A DNA stretch of 64,000 nt. Source: Climacteris rufus (taxonomy: Eukaryota; Chordata; Aves; Passeriformes; Climacteridae). Shown piece after piece: positions 34,251 to 48,246 of the stretch; the stretch's first letter is position 1; the number at the start of each line of letters is the position of its first letter. The stretch spans positions 485,122-549,121 of the forward strand of contig VZRZ01001998.1 of the NCBI GenBank assembly GCA_013398175.1. The letters run 5' to 3'. The position numbers and the translations under genes are program-made. A model generated the notes under the pieces. That model was given only the letters and a program-made list of their open reading frames with translations. It was not told where the DNA came from and did no database searches.

Positions 34251-35508
34251 GTGGTCTGGATTTGAACCAGATGACCTATTCAGAAAAAGCTACATCACCT
34301 TAGCTGAACCCATGTTAACCTATCAATGTTCTGGTAGTGATTTCTCCACACTTGTTACGTCCTTTCACCCACAGAGTCATTGAGTAGTCACCTTTGTATC
34401 ACTCCTATTTTTGCTATGATATTTTATCTACTTTTAAACAGTAGATACAGATCATACCCTGCTGGACTCCTTCTTATACAAAGACATGTAATTCTTTTTA
34501 TTACACAGCACTTTAATACCTCACTTTGTAAATAGCCCATTCATTTCAGATAGTTTGACAAGGCAGTTCCCAATTGGATTTTGTAGGTAGCAAAAAGCTA
34601 CGTTGTCTTTCCAGAAATGCAAATATATTATTTCATTCCTATATGTTGATCCAGATTCTAACCTAACATATGATTAAGGTACATGTGAACATCTTTTAGC
34701 AGCAACGTGTTTTTCCAAAATGTAATGCTGAATTAAAACTAGAGCTGGGAAATCTGCAACTTCTGCTGAAGCAAGCAAGGAAATGTCACATGGGAGCTGC
34801 AGAGATGAGGGAGGGTGAAGATCACGATAACAAAACTACCAAAGGAACTCAAATAAGAAGCTAAATGCAGAGACTGGAATTTGGCCAGCAGATCTAGGTT
34901 AATGGTCTTACTCTTGAGAAACTTCATAGCAAGTGCTCAGTACCTGGGTTTTACAGCTCATGGTTAGGTGATCAACTGCCCTGTAAAGACAGATTTGTTT
35001 CAGGGTCAAAGTCTGAAGGAGGAGAAAAGACCAATGAATAGCATTGCCAGCTTTGCTCTGTAAACCTGGACTGATCCTCAGATGTTTCCAAGCAAGTGTA
35101 GTCCAGAATCAAATACATAGCCCAAAATACAGCTTGAGGTCTTAAAAACACTCAAACAGCAATATTTAAATATCAAACAAAACACTAGAGCATGCTACAT
35201 TTTGGTTTGTCACTGCCATAGGGTTCAAATAATTACCTAAACACAAGACTCATTATATATTCAATTAAAACTTTGTAAGCCACAAAAGCTTAGAAACACA
35301 GACCTATCCCAATCTACATTCAACAAAATGAAACCCAGTTAACTAAATACCATAAGACTCAGTGGGAACACTGACATATGTATGCAAGTTATTTTAATTA
35401 GACTATGCAAGAGAGACATGCACAATCTGCTCCCTTATGAACACCCAGATGTAGGCTTAGTGCATACTACACCTAGAGTGAGGAGCACTACCAGACACTA
35501 AGACTTCT
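34251..35508. other. AT-rich non-coding stretch
   Basis: Contains the 12-bp palindrome ATATTTAAATAT at about 35163-35174. No frame above 62 codons, no assigned repeat. Confidence 0.5.
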
Positions 35509-35595
35509 CAGGAAACCATTTCAAACACCACCCTCTGGAAAAAAATTCTTTCTAAATTTCTAAACTAGTCCTGCCTCTCCAGCACTCACCCTGAA
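35509..35595 (-). mobile_element. Very decayed CR1 fragment, minus strand
   Basis: ACCACCCTCTGG, AAAAAAATTCTTTCTAAATT and TCTAAACTAGTCCTGCCTCT follow the CR1 minus-strand order of 'accactctg', 'aaaaagttcttcctaat', 'atctaatctaaacctgcc'. The 3' terminus is not present. Many substitutions indicate an old insertion. Moderate confidence because only about 80 bp align by eye. Confidence 0.45.
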
Positions 35596-38460
35596 ATAAC
35601 TCTTGCAGGCAACCAGTCAATTGTTACAGCATCCCTTCTATCCACTATTATCTAAAATATCCGCAGTCACATATTTTGACAACAGCAGGTAGAAGAGCTT
35701 CATTACTTTGCAGACCTAAACCTACAGCTTAATTAGTAACATAAACATCTATAACAGAACAAAAGGTAAGGGACAGCTTGTTTAGCTGAGCTCCCATTAA
35801 ATGAGTGCCTAAATTTGTGTACTGATCTACTTGCTATAATAACGTGGTCTCTTTCTCCCATGTTCTTCTCTGGTACAGTGACAGGCTCAGTGTAGGGCTC
35901 ATGTTGAGTCAAATGAGGATTGTGGGGTGTCTTATCTGCAAAAACACACTTTTCCACTGCCCGTGGTGTTATGAGATTCATCCTAGTCATTGCAAGTTTT
36001 GCTGACTTGAGATTTATGAAAAAGTAATCAGAGGTAGGTAGCAGTGCCAACCAGAAGTTTGAGAAAATTCAAATGAGAACATAGATTAGCAGCTCGCTCA
36101 AGTAAGGAAGATCTGCAGCACTGGTGGAGGCTCTGATTCCTAGGAAAGAATAGACAGATGCAGCCCATTGCCCAGAACCAGGATGCTTGGTGGAGGAAGA
36201 ACATCTTGCAACACATCACAAAACTGCACAGGGCGAGACCAGCATTTGGTTACTTTACCAACTGAAAGTTGCATTTCTTTCTAAAATGGGCAGAAGTCAA
36301 TAAATTCTTCTGGATAGAAGTAGTTAATTGATTTTGCTGCCACCTGTGAGCCAAAGTAAGCTGTGAATATAATATTACTTGCTGGCTTCTTCACACTATT
36401 GCGAATATTTCACACAAGAGAACTCCAGACAAATTATTCTAGTCCTGTGTCTTTTTATTGCTGCTAATAGCTTGTTTCAACAAAGAGTCAGACATTCCAA
36501 AATTGATGGGAAGAATATTGACATTGGCTTAATAAATCCTTCCAACCAGAAAGAGTTGAACAAAGGGAAATAGGTTACAGTTTTCCTTGTGGACCTGTTC
36601 CGTAATTAAGGAGCTTGGGGCAGAATTTTAAGACCGAGAATTCCAAAACACGTGTCAGTTTGTAATTCCTCTGATCATTTCTTCCCTTGGTGTGCCCCTC
36701 TACCATCTAAATGCCTTTTAAAGTCTGCCCCTTGAACGTTTCTTTCCTTGGCAATTTGTGCAGATCCTTTTTGATATGCAGGAAGCTTAGATATACCTCA
36801 TACTGATGGGCTGTAGCAATAAAGCTTTGACTAAGATGAAATCAGAAAATCTGGATAACCACAGGGTCAAGGTTGCCTGAGCAGTTTGTTCCAAGATTAG
36901 TGGTGTGCAAAGTTAAGGTTTTAATACAGCCAGCCTTAAGTTTCTCAGATATTCAGAACAGAAATTACATGGCCTTGAATTCAGCCCATCACAGGCAGTT
37001 TAGCACCACTTGACTGCCAGAGCCAGACTGATTTTTATAATGATTGTTAATATCAGCTGCATAATAAGCTCATACGTGAACATCACAGGCAACCTTGATT
37101 AATACTTATCTGAAAAAGTGGTGGTGAGATAGGAGATGTATCCAGGGGCAGAGGCAGGAAAAGGAGGGCTCACCTACTTTGTGGCCTGTGTCACACAGTG
37201 TGGGGTTGCTCAATCTCACTCAGCTGCATAGAGAAAAAGAAAACAATACTCTATAAAAGAGATATAATTTTACTAAACCAGGAGTATCTGGAGGAGAACA
37301 GAAGAACAAGAGGCTCTGTCATGCTGATGAAAGAGGGGTAAATGATTCTTAAACTCCTTTTGGGCACTTGACAATGAATCTGAGGGGTACAAAGTATTAA
37401 AAACCTTATGATTTCCACATCTTGTAGATAGAGCTGTGGTTGATAAAACCTACAAGATCTTTAAAGATATACTTAAAGATTTACCTTGAAAGGCAAATTT
37501 ATTTCTATCCAAGGAGTTAATGTAAAAAGATCATTTTCTACCCACTTCCTCCTCTGCCAGCAATTCTGCTCTTTGAAGGACGATCCCATGTTCAAGCAGA
37601 CAGGGATTTACAAAAATCTTAACAAGCACAAAGGATTTTTTCTAAAACATTCTCTGCTGTAGCATGTAGAGTTTTGCATGCCTCATTCCCTTATTATTCT
37701 CTCTTCTCCATGATACCTTTTATCACTCCTTTGCTCAGCCTCTGTAACTGGTCCCTCTCAAAACTCTTTTCACCTGCTTGGCCCATTGCCTCAGCTGTAG
37801 GGGCAGAGCTCTGCTCACTGATCTCTTTCAATCACAATGCATCAAGCTTAGGGCACTTCTGGGAAAGATGAGAGGCTCTCTCATTTGCCTTCCTGTCCAC
37901 CTGGAATGTCATATTCAAATGAGATAATGGAGATATTTGGGAGAAGAACAGGAGCCCTCCTACGCAGCAGGACACAACGCTTATGAATACTGTCTCACAT
38001 GGAAGGAGTAACTGCATTTTTACTCCATAACTGGCTGGACCTGTCATCACTCCAGCAAATAAATAGTGAGGATAGGTGTGAAAACTGGCTTTCGGTCTGA
38101 TCTGAAAATAATTTCTGAGCTACAGGAATGACAGTGTTTCGAGGCTGGCTGCTAGAGGAAAATGTGGCTCTGGCATGTGGGAAGGGGAGTAAGCACAAAG
38201 CTGTGGTGCTTGGACTGTGCACAAAAGGTCTGGAGATTTGCTTCACTAATTTTCACCTTTCACTGAAAATTTCCTCTCCCTGGTTTATAGAAAACAGAGG
38301 TCTATTCCAAATGGCTGTCTGTTCAAGAACACAGTTCTTTGAAGTTCTGGCAAAAGGTCCCTGTGAAAACTGCTGAAAATTGCAGTACCACTGTTTTAGA
38401 AATGGGCTTTTCATAAGCAAATATCAAATTACCATGCTATCCTCATATGAGGCATTGTTC
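35596..38460. other. Single-copy non-coding stretch
   Basis: No gene recognised; frames up to 105 codons (35733-36050 minus) without domains. 37020-37085 is AT-rich with ATTGTTAATATC-type words. Confidence 0.5.
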
Positions 38461-40121
38461 AGTAAATAAAGAGTACTGATAATTGACACTAAAGCCAGAC
38501 GTTCAAATTCCAGAAGGTGAAAAAAATTCCTCTGTATTAGCCCTTTGATTCCACCCTGATGCAGCTGAACTCTGCCTACAGAGAACTTCTATTTAAAAAA
38601 CAGCAACAAAATAGCCTGTTCTTTCCTTTGTACTTTTTTCTGCTTTGTGTTAGGGAGTTGTACCGACTTTGTGGAGTCACTGCAGTTACTTGTAAATGAT
38701 GTATGAAAAGAACAATTCCTGTCCTTTCCATGCACCAAGAGAATACTGGCAGCTCTCAGCAAGCCCAAGTTTGCTGCTTGTTTATATTGAATTTGAAACC
38801 ACCAACATCCTGAATTTAAAGATAATTCTCATCCATACAATTACTTCTATTACCACTTGAAAGGAGACATTCTTCAGGAGAGTCTCTGCCCTCTGATCTG
38901 CCCTCAGCCCACTTTCAGGTTTTAAAAAATTTCTTTTTAAAGGACAGGGTTTGACATTTAGAGGGTAAAGCTTGAGGTGGGGATTTCCAAAGGCTTGGGT
39001 GTGGTTCTTTCTGACACCACAAGTAAGAATTCCTAAAAGACTGATCCTACAATCAGAAAAGCCATTGGTGCAGTTGTAAAAACCATAAAAAGACCCCATG
39101 ACAGAGATCATGAGACAAACTCAGCTGTTTCCCCTTCTTAATTTGAACCTCTCTTGGTCCAGTGGAATTCCAAGCTATTCTGTATAGGTACTCAATTTTC
39201 ACAGTAATTAGAGATGTCATTGTGTAATCATGAGAGTCTGTTACTGAAAAAAAAAGCATAGAAATTAATATGATGCCCTATTCTCTAGGAACACTCCCAG
39301 ATGCAGTACCCCTGTTTGGCTGGGTTAAACTGCTGCAATAGGGATTTTTTTTTAAAAAGGAGGTACGCTGACAACAGCATACAGTGTGTCTTGCTCTCAG
39401 CTACAGGTGAAACCACAGCCTCTGTTGCCACAGCTCTGTTGATTTCAAAGCCTCAGAATTACATCTTTTCTCCCTGCCATGTCATTTGATTAGAGTAAAA
39501 GTCACCACAGTTCTGCTCTCTGCATTTAAGCATCTTTAACACATTGCCATCCGGCTGACAAAACAAGTCTTAAACATAAAATACCTTACCTTCTCAAAGC
39601 TGCATGCAGGTTTTTATTTTACTTTCTTTCAGTGCTCAAATAAGCAGCCTATTCTCTCAGAGACATGAACTGTCCTTCTGTTAGCTGCCTTCCCTAACAT
39701 GCTGTTCCACTACACAGGCATGTAAATAAATTACCTTATTTTTCCCATGGGAATAACACACTGACATTTAATTCTAACTAATGCTTTAGGGGGTAAAAGA
39801 TGGGAGAAGCTGGGTCAGAAAAAAGTATTCTCCTGCTGCTTGGAGTGAGAAGCAAGGAAGAGACAGATGGCAGCTTTCCCTTCTTTTTGAAGCAATAGTG
39901 TCTTAAAGCTCTTGGATGCTGTATTCTTAAATCTATAAAGAGGTTTAAAAGTGGCTGTGTGTGAGAGGCTGGCAAGGATGTACTTGTTTATGGGAAGCAT
40001 TGCTGCTCTGGATAGGGCAATAAAAGACAAAGCAAGAAATATCTGGGATGTCTGGACTGTAGGTTTGCCATGCTCTGCACTGACCAGGTACATTTAGATT
40101 TCAGTTCAGCAGCTGGATATT
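38461..40121. other. Single-copy non-coding stretch
   Basis: At 38495-38515 GCCAGACGTTCAAATTCCAG recalls the tRNA-related part of MIR SINEs, without supporting flanks. Otherwise nothing beyond unrecognised short frames. Confidence 0.45.
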
Positions 40122-40144
40122 AGAAAAAAAGAAAAAAAAAAAAG
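40122..40144. repeat. A-rich low-complexity run
   Basis: AG followed by A7, G, A12, G. Simple slippage sequence with no attached retrocopy seen. Confidence 0.7.
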
Positions 40145-42482
40145 ACAGGAATATCTCTAGCCAAACAATTCATCTTATAAAATATCACCCCTGCAAATGC
40201 TCTGCCATTATTGCTTTTGATCCCACATCACCTTCCCCTCTGCCTCCTTTGGGGTTTTAGAAAGAAAGCTGAAAGAGCTTCAGCAGACAGTGATCCTTCA
40301 CCTCCCTCCTGGCTGCTCTACTCCTGCAAGCCATTCTCCAAAGGGATGTATGGGCAGACTTGGAAGTCAGACACAAAGAAGAAAATCCATCCATAAAACA
40401 CTGCACACTCTCATCTCCTCGGTTCTTCCACAGCAGACCAGCTCTACACAGCAGTGATCATCTGTTGCAGTCTGCCACAACCTGGACAGGACGAAACAAT
40501 TTCTCAGAAAACCTGTTTTTAAGATTCTATTTCAAGGTAAGTCACGCTCTGTCTTCTGTGCTGCGTGGAGCTGTGATGTCTGTCCACAGAAATACCCAGT
40601 CGGGCTCGTGACCCACTGTGTCAGAGACTGTATGAAAACAGTTTTAGTGAGAAAAGAGAGCATGGAATGATTAAAGGTGTTTGGCAGGAACTCTTTGCAC
40701 CTTTTTTAACACTCCCTGCATCATTCAGTTCTTCTGTAGTTTGAGGTTGGATCTTATCAAAGCCTTCAGTGACTGAAAGCCTTTGCCAATTCTTGCTTGC
40801 TCCAAGTAGTTACTGTGGTCTAGGCACAAGTACAAGGAAAATTAACACCTTAATTAGCTGCAATGCTGCTGCTCTGAGGTATTTCCTTTGTCTCCTGTGG
40901 CCTGTGAGGTTGCTCCAAGTCACCCAGAAGCCACAAAGGCCGCCTTGCAGAGGGCCTGAAATGCAGGCAGAGTGAAGGCAGCTTGCAGGCAGCTCTGCCA
41001 CTCTCACCCCTTCCTGTCCTACACATGGTGGGGGATTTTAGAAATCAGACCTTATATGTTGTACCTTCCTCAGGGAAGAAAAGTGCTCCAGAGTCACATT
41101 TAGGAATACACTGACCAACACACCCCAAGATTTTGTAACAAGAAAAGCAAAAGACAACTATAATTCAGTGATACTGTCCATGGGATGGATAACGGACTTG
41201 GAGCTCCATTGCTGTCTCTCCAGCAACACTCAGAAACTTTATAGTAATTCAAATAATGGAAATAAGGTCAAGGCTTGCTCTGGAGCAGATCTTCTTGTCT
41301 ACTAACTGAATAACAATTGCAATAGTTTGTTTTTTGTCTGAGGCTGCCAGATCTCAAAGGCTTTCCCTTGCAGGTATCTTTATACCAGTAAGTAAAATTG
41401 AGGTACTTCACAATACACTTGATTGCATCCATACAGAATTGTTTAGTGCACTAAGACCTGACTCTGCAGGGCTCCCAGTGAAGGAAGACACTAAGAAAAC
41501 AAGATTTTCTAAGAGAAGATGAAGAAATGACTTTCTGTTTGCAAGAGTGATGCTGCCTTGCTGAGCAAACATCTTGCTGTTTGAGTTTGTATGCTCATGT
41601 TTACTTAAAGCTGACATGGTTGATCTCTGTGCCAATCACACACAAATATGTACATCAAATTCTATTTGCATAAAGCAACTTTGCAGTTAATTAAGAAATA
41701 CAGAAAGATTTAATCTGGATTTATACTGCCAATTCAGCTAAAACGCAGAATTATGTTTTTCTATTCTATACCAGTTCTTGAGCAAGGAATCCCATATTTC
41801 AAATTTGTATTTAGCTTTACCCATTCACATGCATAATCACCACGGAATTATAATTACACTAGAGGCATGATGCCAGGCTTCCTAGGTGACATTTGGATTT
41901 TTTGCCAAGTCATTAACCTTACATCCAATTTATTTTCAATCTACTGTACCTCCTGAAGGCTCAGGATATTTGTTTGCTCGATCAGTTCTTGTAAATCACA
42001 GATTCCTCTGAGATATGATGGTGGTTTTGCCATTGGAATATATCACGGCCCTAAACACGAGCTCAAGAACAGCACTGCCCTGTCTAAGATGAAGATCGGG
42101 TATTCCAGGAGAGGCTTCAGCTTTACTTTCCTGTACCTTTAAGAAACCACATACAACAGAACTACACATGGACTCACTGATTGTAAGGTGGTTTGCTACA
42201 GGTAGCTCATGCAAGGTATAAACTTCTTTCAGATGTTTTTAAAGTATCATATATAAAACACTAAAGGAAGTACCGCTCTCTGGCATTCTTGAGAAAGCTG
42301 GAACACTGGACGTTATGTATAAAATATTTAAGAAATATAGTTTTGATGTGTTATTTTCCTCATCTTTTTGCCTGCAAGTGGAGAGGTGGATGGGATTCCC
42401 AGAGAGTCTCTTTTACAGATTCTGCTGACAGCTCTACAGATCCAGTCCTTTTCAAGCCCTGTTGGTTCTCTATCTAAGGAAA
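40145..42482. other. Single-copy non-coding stretch
   Basis: 41655-41760 is AT-rich with ATTTGCAT (octamer/POU word, about 41663-41670) and GTTAATTAAG. 41713-41755 (TGGATTTATACTGCC and CGCAGAATTATG) resembles half of the palindromic repeat at 34.2 kb, weakly. No gene. Confidence 0.4.
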
Positions 42483-42503
42483 ACACAAAACAAAACAAAA
42501 CAG
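42483..42503. repeat. Short CAAAA microsatellite
   Basis: Three to four CAAAA units followed by CAGG. Low copy number. Confidence 0.6.
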
Positions 42504-42875
42504 GTACATGTCCAAACTTTACGAAGAAAAATAAAAGAAACTTTTTTAAAAGAGAAGTTGGTTTTTAACTATTTCATTTTCATGTAGTTTCATTAACTCT
42601 GGATGCCCTGAAGGACTATGTACATGGAAAAACAAAACCAGGAACTTTTGCTCTCACACAAATCCTGTTCCTTGCACAGCAGTCTCACAGAGCTGGTTGT
42701 CAGTAGGTTTGGATGTCTTTAAGACAATACAGGATGGGTAAAGCAATATACAAAGTATTTTTAAAATCTTTACTCCATTCCTTTCAACCCATAAATCTCT
42801 AGTGGCTGGGAAATGTGAAACTTCATGGTTAAACCCTAAATATCTAATGGTTCAGTGTCCTTTTTTTTGACTTAT
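42504..42875. other. Non-coding spacer
   Basis: AT-rich sequence before the CR1 copy; nothing identified. Confidence 0.5.
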
Positions 42876-43162
42876 GGTCATTGAATGGTCTGGGTTGGAA
42901 GGGATATTTAAGCTCATCTTGTTCCAACCCCTGCCATGGGCAGGGACACCTTCCACTATCCCAGCCCCGCTCCAGCCCCCTGCTCCAAGTCCCATCCTGC
43001 CTGGCCTTAGACACTTCCAGGGATGGAGCAGCCACAGTTCCTCTGGGCAACCTGTGCCAGAGCCTCACCACTCTCACAGGGAAGAATTTCTTCTTAATGT
43101 CCAATCTAAATCTGCTTTATGCCAGTTTAAAGCCATTCCCTTTACCCCAGTCTTATACTTCA
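42876..43162 (-). mobile_element. CR1 LINE, 3' end, minus strand
   Basis: From the element's 3' end at the left: GTCATTGAATGGTCTGGGTT, GGAAGGGATATTTAAGCTCA, CTGCCATGGGCAGGGACACC and TTCCACTATCCCAG. These are followed by TGCTCCAAGTCCC, CACTTCCAGGGATGGAGCAG, CTGGGCAACCTGTGCCAGAG, GAAGAATTTCTTCTTAATGT and the TTTAAAGCCATTCCC segment. It is the reverse-strand counterpart of the 19.9 and 28.7 kb copies, about 285 bp and well preserved. Overlapping open frames on both strands (42844-43357) are translations of the repeat and not genes. Confidence 0.95.
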
Positions 43163-43500
43163 CTAGCAAACCAATTGTGCCAGTCAGCATCTAGAAAGCA
43201 TTTTGGGATCCATGGATTAAGTTTCCAAAAGTTTTCCAAGTTTCACCTCCTGTATTATTACCAGCTGTACCCTGCCTGTCAAATGTTAGGGGAAGAGGAA
43301 CAGAGGGATGGGGAACAATCAATAATAACACAATTCTTCCACCTTCAGGTCTCCTAAATTTATGATCTCTATCATAGGTTAAGGTGGTCTCATGTTTATT
43401 TGACATCTGTCATACACTGAATGTGCTGCTGGAGATTGACACAACACAGAGATTGAGAAATCCAAGGATCAGCCTAAAATTGTAATGTCAGTGTTACCCA
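43163..43500. other. Non-coding stretch
   Basis: Nothing identified beyond the run-on of chance frames from the CR1 copy. Confidence 0.5.
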
Positions 43501-43523
43501 GAAGGAAGGAAGAAAGAAAGAAA
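43501..43523. repeat. GAAG/GAAA purine tetranucleotide tract
   Basis: GAAGGAAGGAAGAAAGAAAG continuing AAA. Imperfect microsatellite, all purine on the plus strand. Confidence 0.7.
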
Positions 43524-46500
43524 TATTCCTTCTCCTGTCGGTTTCCTCTGCCATTCTGCTATCTCATCAGTTCCCCACTGCCACATTAGTCCCAGTTAGC
43601 ACCCCTAATGGCAAATACCCTGTTGCACGAGTGATTCAGGTCTCACACGCTGACACCTTTGTAAGGGCCTGAGTTAGGCCGTGAATCTGAAATCTTTCTA
43701 GAGCTAATTCACATGAAGGCAGACACACAACACATTTTAGCCTTACATAGCTGCTCCTGCCCACACAGTTCTGAATAAAACACAGAAAAGTTGGTACAGC
43801 TCTCTTTTGCCAGGACTTTGTTCTCCCCTCTGCAGAGCTCACTATGAGCTGGCAGTACAGCACTGGGCCTTTGCCAGCATCAGTTTTTAAAAAGCTTTAC
43901 CCAAATCACTGATGTTTGTCATATCAATCCCTGTAAATAATGGTTTATAGTATTACTCAGGTTTTACGTGTTAGGACAACTGCTGTATAATATTGTTGTC
44001 TCTAGTGAAGGTTTTGCAGGAGTTGGAATCAAGGATACGTTCTGCATCTCATCTGAGGCAGTAAAAGAACCACGTAAGAAATGATTTGGGGAGTCACATG
44101 GACGAAAATATACAATTTTCTAAGCAAGTTTTTCAGTTCAGCTGTTACTGGTCGCCATTTAGCTCCTGTTTGCAAACACCTGCTCACACTGGGGTTTTTT
44201 CACACAATCCCAAATGTTTACATAAGCAAAGTATCAGAAGGCAGCTTGTTTCACAGGTGGGTTTCACCTGTGTAGAAGCTCATACATTACAAAAACCATC
44301 ATAGCCTGCCTCAGAGCCCGGCAGAGAGGCAGGAAGCCCCTCTGTTGCAGGCTCCAATCCGTCACAGACGGAAAGCAGCCTGCCTCCATCCATCAGCTGA
44401 GCCACGCTGATTCCCAGCAGCTGGCAATCTGGCCCCATATGTCTTAGCTGACCAGTCACATAGCACAAATAATGAACAGTCACAGCAAAAGATTAATGAA
44501 CTCCAGACCACAAATCACCCATGCAAATGGCTCTGGGATTACCAGTGTTTGTGAAGAGGGGACACAACTGCAGCCTCTCGCACAGATACAATGGAGCCAC
44601 AAAGGCCGTGTGGAACAAGGCGTGTGTGAAAGCCTCAGCGGGACACAGCCATTAGCACAGGGCTTCAAGCCACGCAGACAAGGGAAATGCACACAAATTT
44701 GATCGGGAAATCAAATGTAAATTTTGACTAAGAAAATTGGTGAATAATAAGTCTGCCAAGAAATGCTATTTTACTAAGATTATAGCCACCCATGAGTTCA
44801 GATTGAATTTGATAAAGGTGTTTTGGCTTCGAACAATGACGAATTTTTTCTAATACAGGCAAAATATTTAATTCTATTCTTTTCTAAGGAAAATGTTATG
44901 GCTTTTTATTTTTCAGTGAGACTTCTACTTGTGCTTTAAGCACTTTATTTTACAATTGTAGTAGAAAGTGTTTATCATCCTGAAAATAAAATGAAATATT
45001 AAATTTTGGACCAAATAGTTCAAATTTGGATCTTCACCCATCATAATAATAACACATAGCTAGATATAAGTACATGTACACATGGTTGTACACATGCTTT
45101 GCTTTCAAGTGGTTAGGCCAATGAAGTGGAAAAACCCTTCTGACAGCTCTACACAAATATTTCTATCAAAACGGCAAAGCCTTCCTTCGCACCCAGAACA
45201 TGCAAAAAACCGATTTGTTTTTCTGAGCTTTTGCAGATCCCCAGCCTTGCACTGCAGCCCCATCCTCCCATCTCTTGAGGGTGAGCTGAGCAGATCTGAT
45301 GGGTGTGCAGCATCCCCGGAGGTGCCTGGGAAGGTTCAGAGCGCACACTTCCCCTGAGTGGTCCTGCAAGTCTTCCCAGCATTTGGGACTGCAGCAGCTC
45401 AGGTGCCTTGGATCCTCCATGGTAAATTAAACAAACCTCTCCTGCTGACTAGAGCAGGGTGCTGCAGGAGAATGGAAGCTTTTATCACACCGGGTTGCAG
45501 CAGGAAGAATCAGATGGTTTCTGAGAGGTTCCAAGTGTGTTGAGCAAAAATTTAAGATTAATTTTGTAGTTGCTAATTTTAGGTTGCTCCCCTGAGGCAC
45601 CAGCCTTCAGGGATTTCTGCTTGGGAAAGAAAGTGGCAGGGGAACTTGCTTTTGCTCTCCTGAAAGCCTGCCTGAACGTGCTGTGGGGCAGGACTGACAT
45701 TGGAGCAATTCTTTCCAAAGTCTGGAGCTTAAGTTGCCCTAAAATGGCGCAATTTGTCATTGGGTGCAGAGCACTGCTTCTGACCTTTAGCATGTACAAT
45801 GTATATATCAAATAACATATCTTCTGTCATATTCCCCTTTCCCCTCTCCACTTGAGAAATACTGCAGAATACATAAGGAAATAATCACGGAGAAAACAAG
45901 CAGTCACTAAAGGTTTTCCACCACAGGATACGAACCACTTGGTTAACAGCAATGTCACAAAGAAGCTGTAAAACCCCCAAAGTCATTTCCTCCTTCTAAT
46001 TCACAGTGACATTAACAAGATCTGAACCCTGACCTGCAGGTGACTAAATTATGTTGCCAAGCAACTACACTTGCACAAAAGGGAGAGAGAAGGAGTGAGA
46101 GGAACACGCACACTAGGCTGCTGCTGTGGGATAAACACACCTCATGTCTGACTCCCCATGTGCCAGATCCAGCTCTGCTCTGGGGAAGGACTGGGGTTCC
46201 CCTCACATGTACATGCTGCCTTGGTTTTTTTATTTTTTTTTCCCCTTGAAATTCCACACAGATAGGTATACAAGAACATTGCTACAGCTAAAAATGACAA
46301 AATGAAATATAGCAGCCATTTTTCTTTGGAGAAGAGGTGCTTATAAATTCACTTCGTCCAAAGTATCTCTCACTTCAGCAATACATCAAACTATGCAGCC
46401 CCATCAGTCTGAATCAATTAGAAATTACTCACCAAGTAAATTACATTGAAAAGCTTTGATTTGTTACTGGAGTTTGTTACTGTTCTCTTCAATCTTAAAA

Positions 46501-48217
46501 GACTGAAAGCAAAAAAGTAATAATGTGACAGTGACAGTGAAATGTACTTTTATTGAGATTGATGGGAACCTATTTGCCACAATATTTGCTTTTAATAATT
46601 TAATTTTTCAAACACTGCAAAGAGAGCCATAAATATTTGATTATGAAGTTCTTCCAGTTTAAGGTACTTTTGCACTGGTTGCCTATTTTTCCAACAGTTT
46701 TGTATTTCATTTCTAAAAATAATTCTACTAACCATATGTTCATAACCACCTTTTACTTTGCCTTCTAACCGTGTTCTTTTAACTTTCATCTGTTGCAGGT
46801 TAGTAACCTTTCTACAAAAGGCACTTCAGGCACTGAAAGAAAACACAAAAAGATGACTCCCTTAAGAAAATATTGGTTTTTACAGCTTTGGTTTATTTTT
46901 GAATTCTGTAAAAGGGCCAGCTCTTTCTGACACAGAGGTCACAGACAAACTTCCAGTGATTTTGGTGGGAGCCAGGCTCGCTTCCCTCATTAGCATTGCT
47001 TACGGTTATTGGGGCTGCTTGCACGACCGGAACACAGGATTTTGTAATTGGCAAAACAGAAAGCACTTCTCAGTCTGAACCATGCAGTAATATGAATACC
47101 AACAGAAGTTATGTTAATCATAGGCAAAGGTTCTAGCTAGGAATATTTCTTCTTGTACAGATAGGTTTGCAAGTACTTACTTAGGCCAGAGGATTTTGCT
47201 GTTTGTGAAGACACAATAGCAGATTAAATTGCACAACTGGACTTTTCTCATATGACAGTTCACACAGATGTGCAGAAAACAGGTGCAAGGGCTGACCTGT
47301 CACTCTTCACCTGCTGTTCAGCTGCAAACATAAGGAAGGCTATGAGGCAAAGCAGCTTTTATGTCCTGTTCTACCCAAGTTGTTAACAAAGCAAGGGAAC
47401 CACAACAGGCAGTGCTGCTGTGTCCAGATTGCTGGATCCCACACACCGAGACAGACGCTCTGACTCCTCATTGATGACTGGACGCCACCAGCTTCTGCTC
47501 GGCTGCCTCAATTGGATGTTAAACTAGGTCATTTTACAGATGCCAACTACAGATTTTCTGGTAAAACCTGTCCACTGAGCCTTTCTGACAGGTTGGCTCC
47601 CTTCTAGGTGAATTATTCCACCTCATACATGGCAGGAAGTTCTAGTGCTGGAGATACCATACCAACTCCCTCCCCACTCCCAAACCTCTGCCATTCCTGA
47701 CCCTATATTCTTATGGGAGGATTAGACTAAACAATGTGGTAAAATGTAGTAGCATATAATAGCAACATCAAAAATTAAGACAAATGCAAACTAAGAGCAC
47801 TTCTAACATCAGTGTCCTATGTAAATGTCAAATTCTAAAATGTGTCATTTGTAGAGAAAATAACTCAGAAACTGAAAGACAAGGCAAAAAGAAGAGTCAG
47901 GTTAAGTTCTTCTAAAGGCTAGTAATAGATGACAAATGTAGTTCAAATAGCGCAGGTGAAGAATGAGTCATTATTAATGACCAAGGGCTTTAGTTATCGG
48001 TGCTGAATGGAAAAAAAAATCATTATGTTTGAAGCTTTATACTGGCATAGAGTGGAAATTATATGCAATCCCTGCTAAGTGCCTGATTTTACTGCTAGAA
48101 AATCCCTCTGACTGAAATGTACTTCAAAGTAAACTACTTTAGAATTTCTTTGCGCTGTTGGATGCCCAACCACAGGTCATTTTCTCTCTCTCTTTGTGCA
48201 TCATTTTAGAAATTCTT
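43524..48217. other. Single-copy non-coding stretch
   Basis: No gene; the longest frame is 108 codons (45485-45811 minus), unassigned. 46500-46700 is AT-rich and has the look of a possible conserved element. At 45070-45096 GTACATGTAC and two GTACACATG copies form a small nested repeat. 47530-47544 contains CATTTTACAGATG, a MIR-type word, without a MIR context. Confidence 0.5.
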
Positions 48218-48246
48218 TAAGTTTTTTTTCTCCCCCTCTTCTGCAG
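48218..48246 (+). other. Splice-acceptor-like site
   Basis: A long T/C run (T8, then TCCCCCTCTTCTGCAG) ends with AG at 48245-48246. A good 3' splice site consensus, but the following sequence stays open for only 16 codons in the best frame. It could be a cryptic or non-coding exon boundary. Confidence 0.2.

Noticed and set aside
38495..38515. MIR-like tRNA box (GTTCAAATTCCAG)
   Set aside because: The downstream MIR blocks are absent, so a chance match is more likely.
42844..43357. Overlapping open frames of 86-158 codons on both strands
   Set aside because: They are translations of the CR1 3' untranslated region and of its flank, not of a gene.
47530..47544. MIR-type word CATTTTACAGATG
   Set aside because: The neighbouring sequence does not continue as MIR in either direction.
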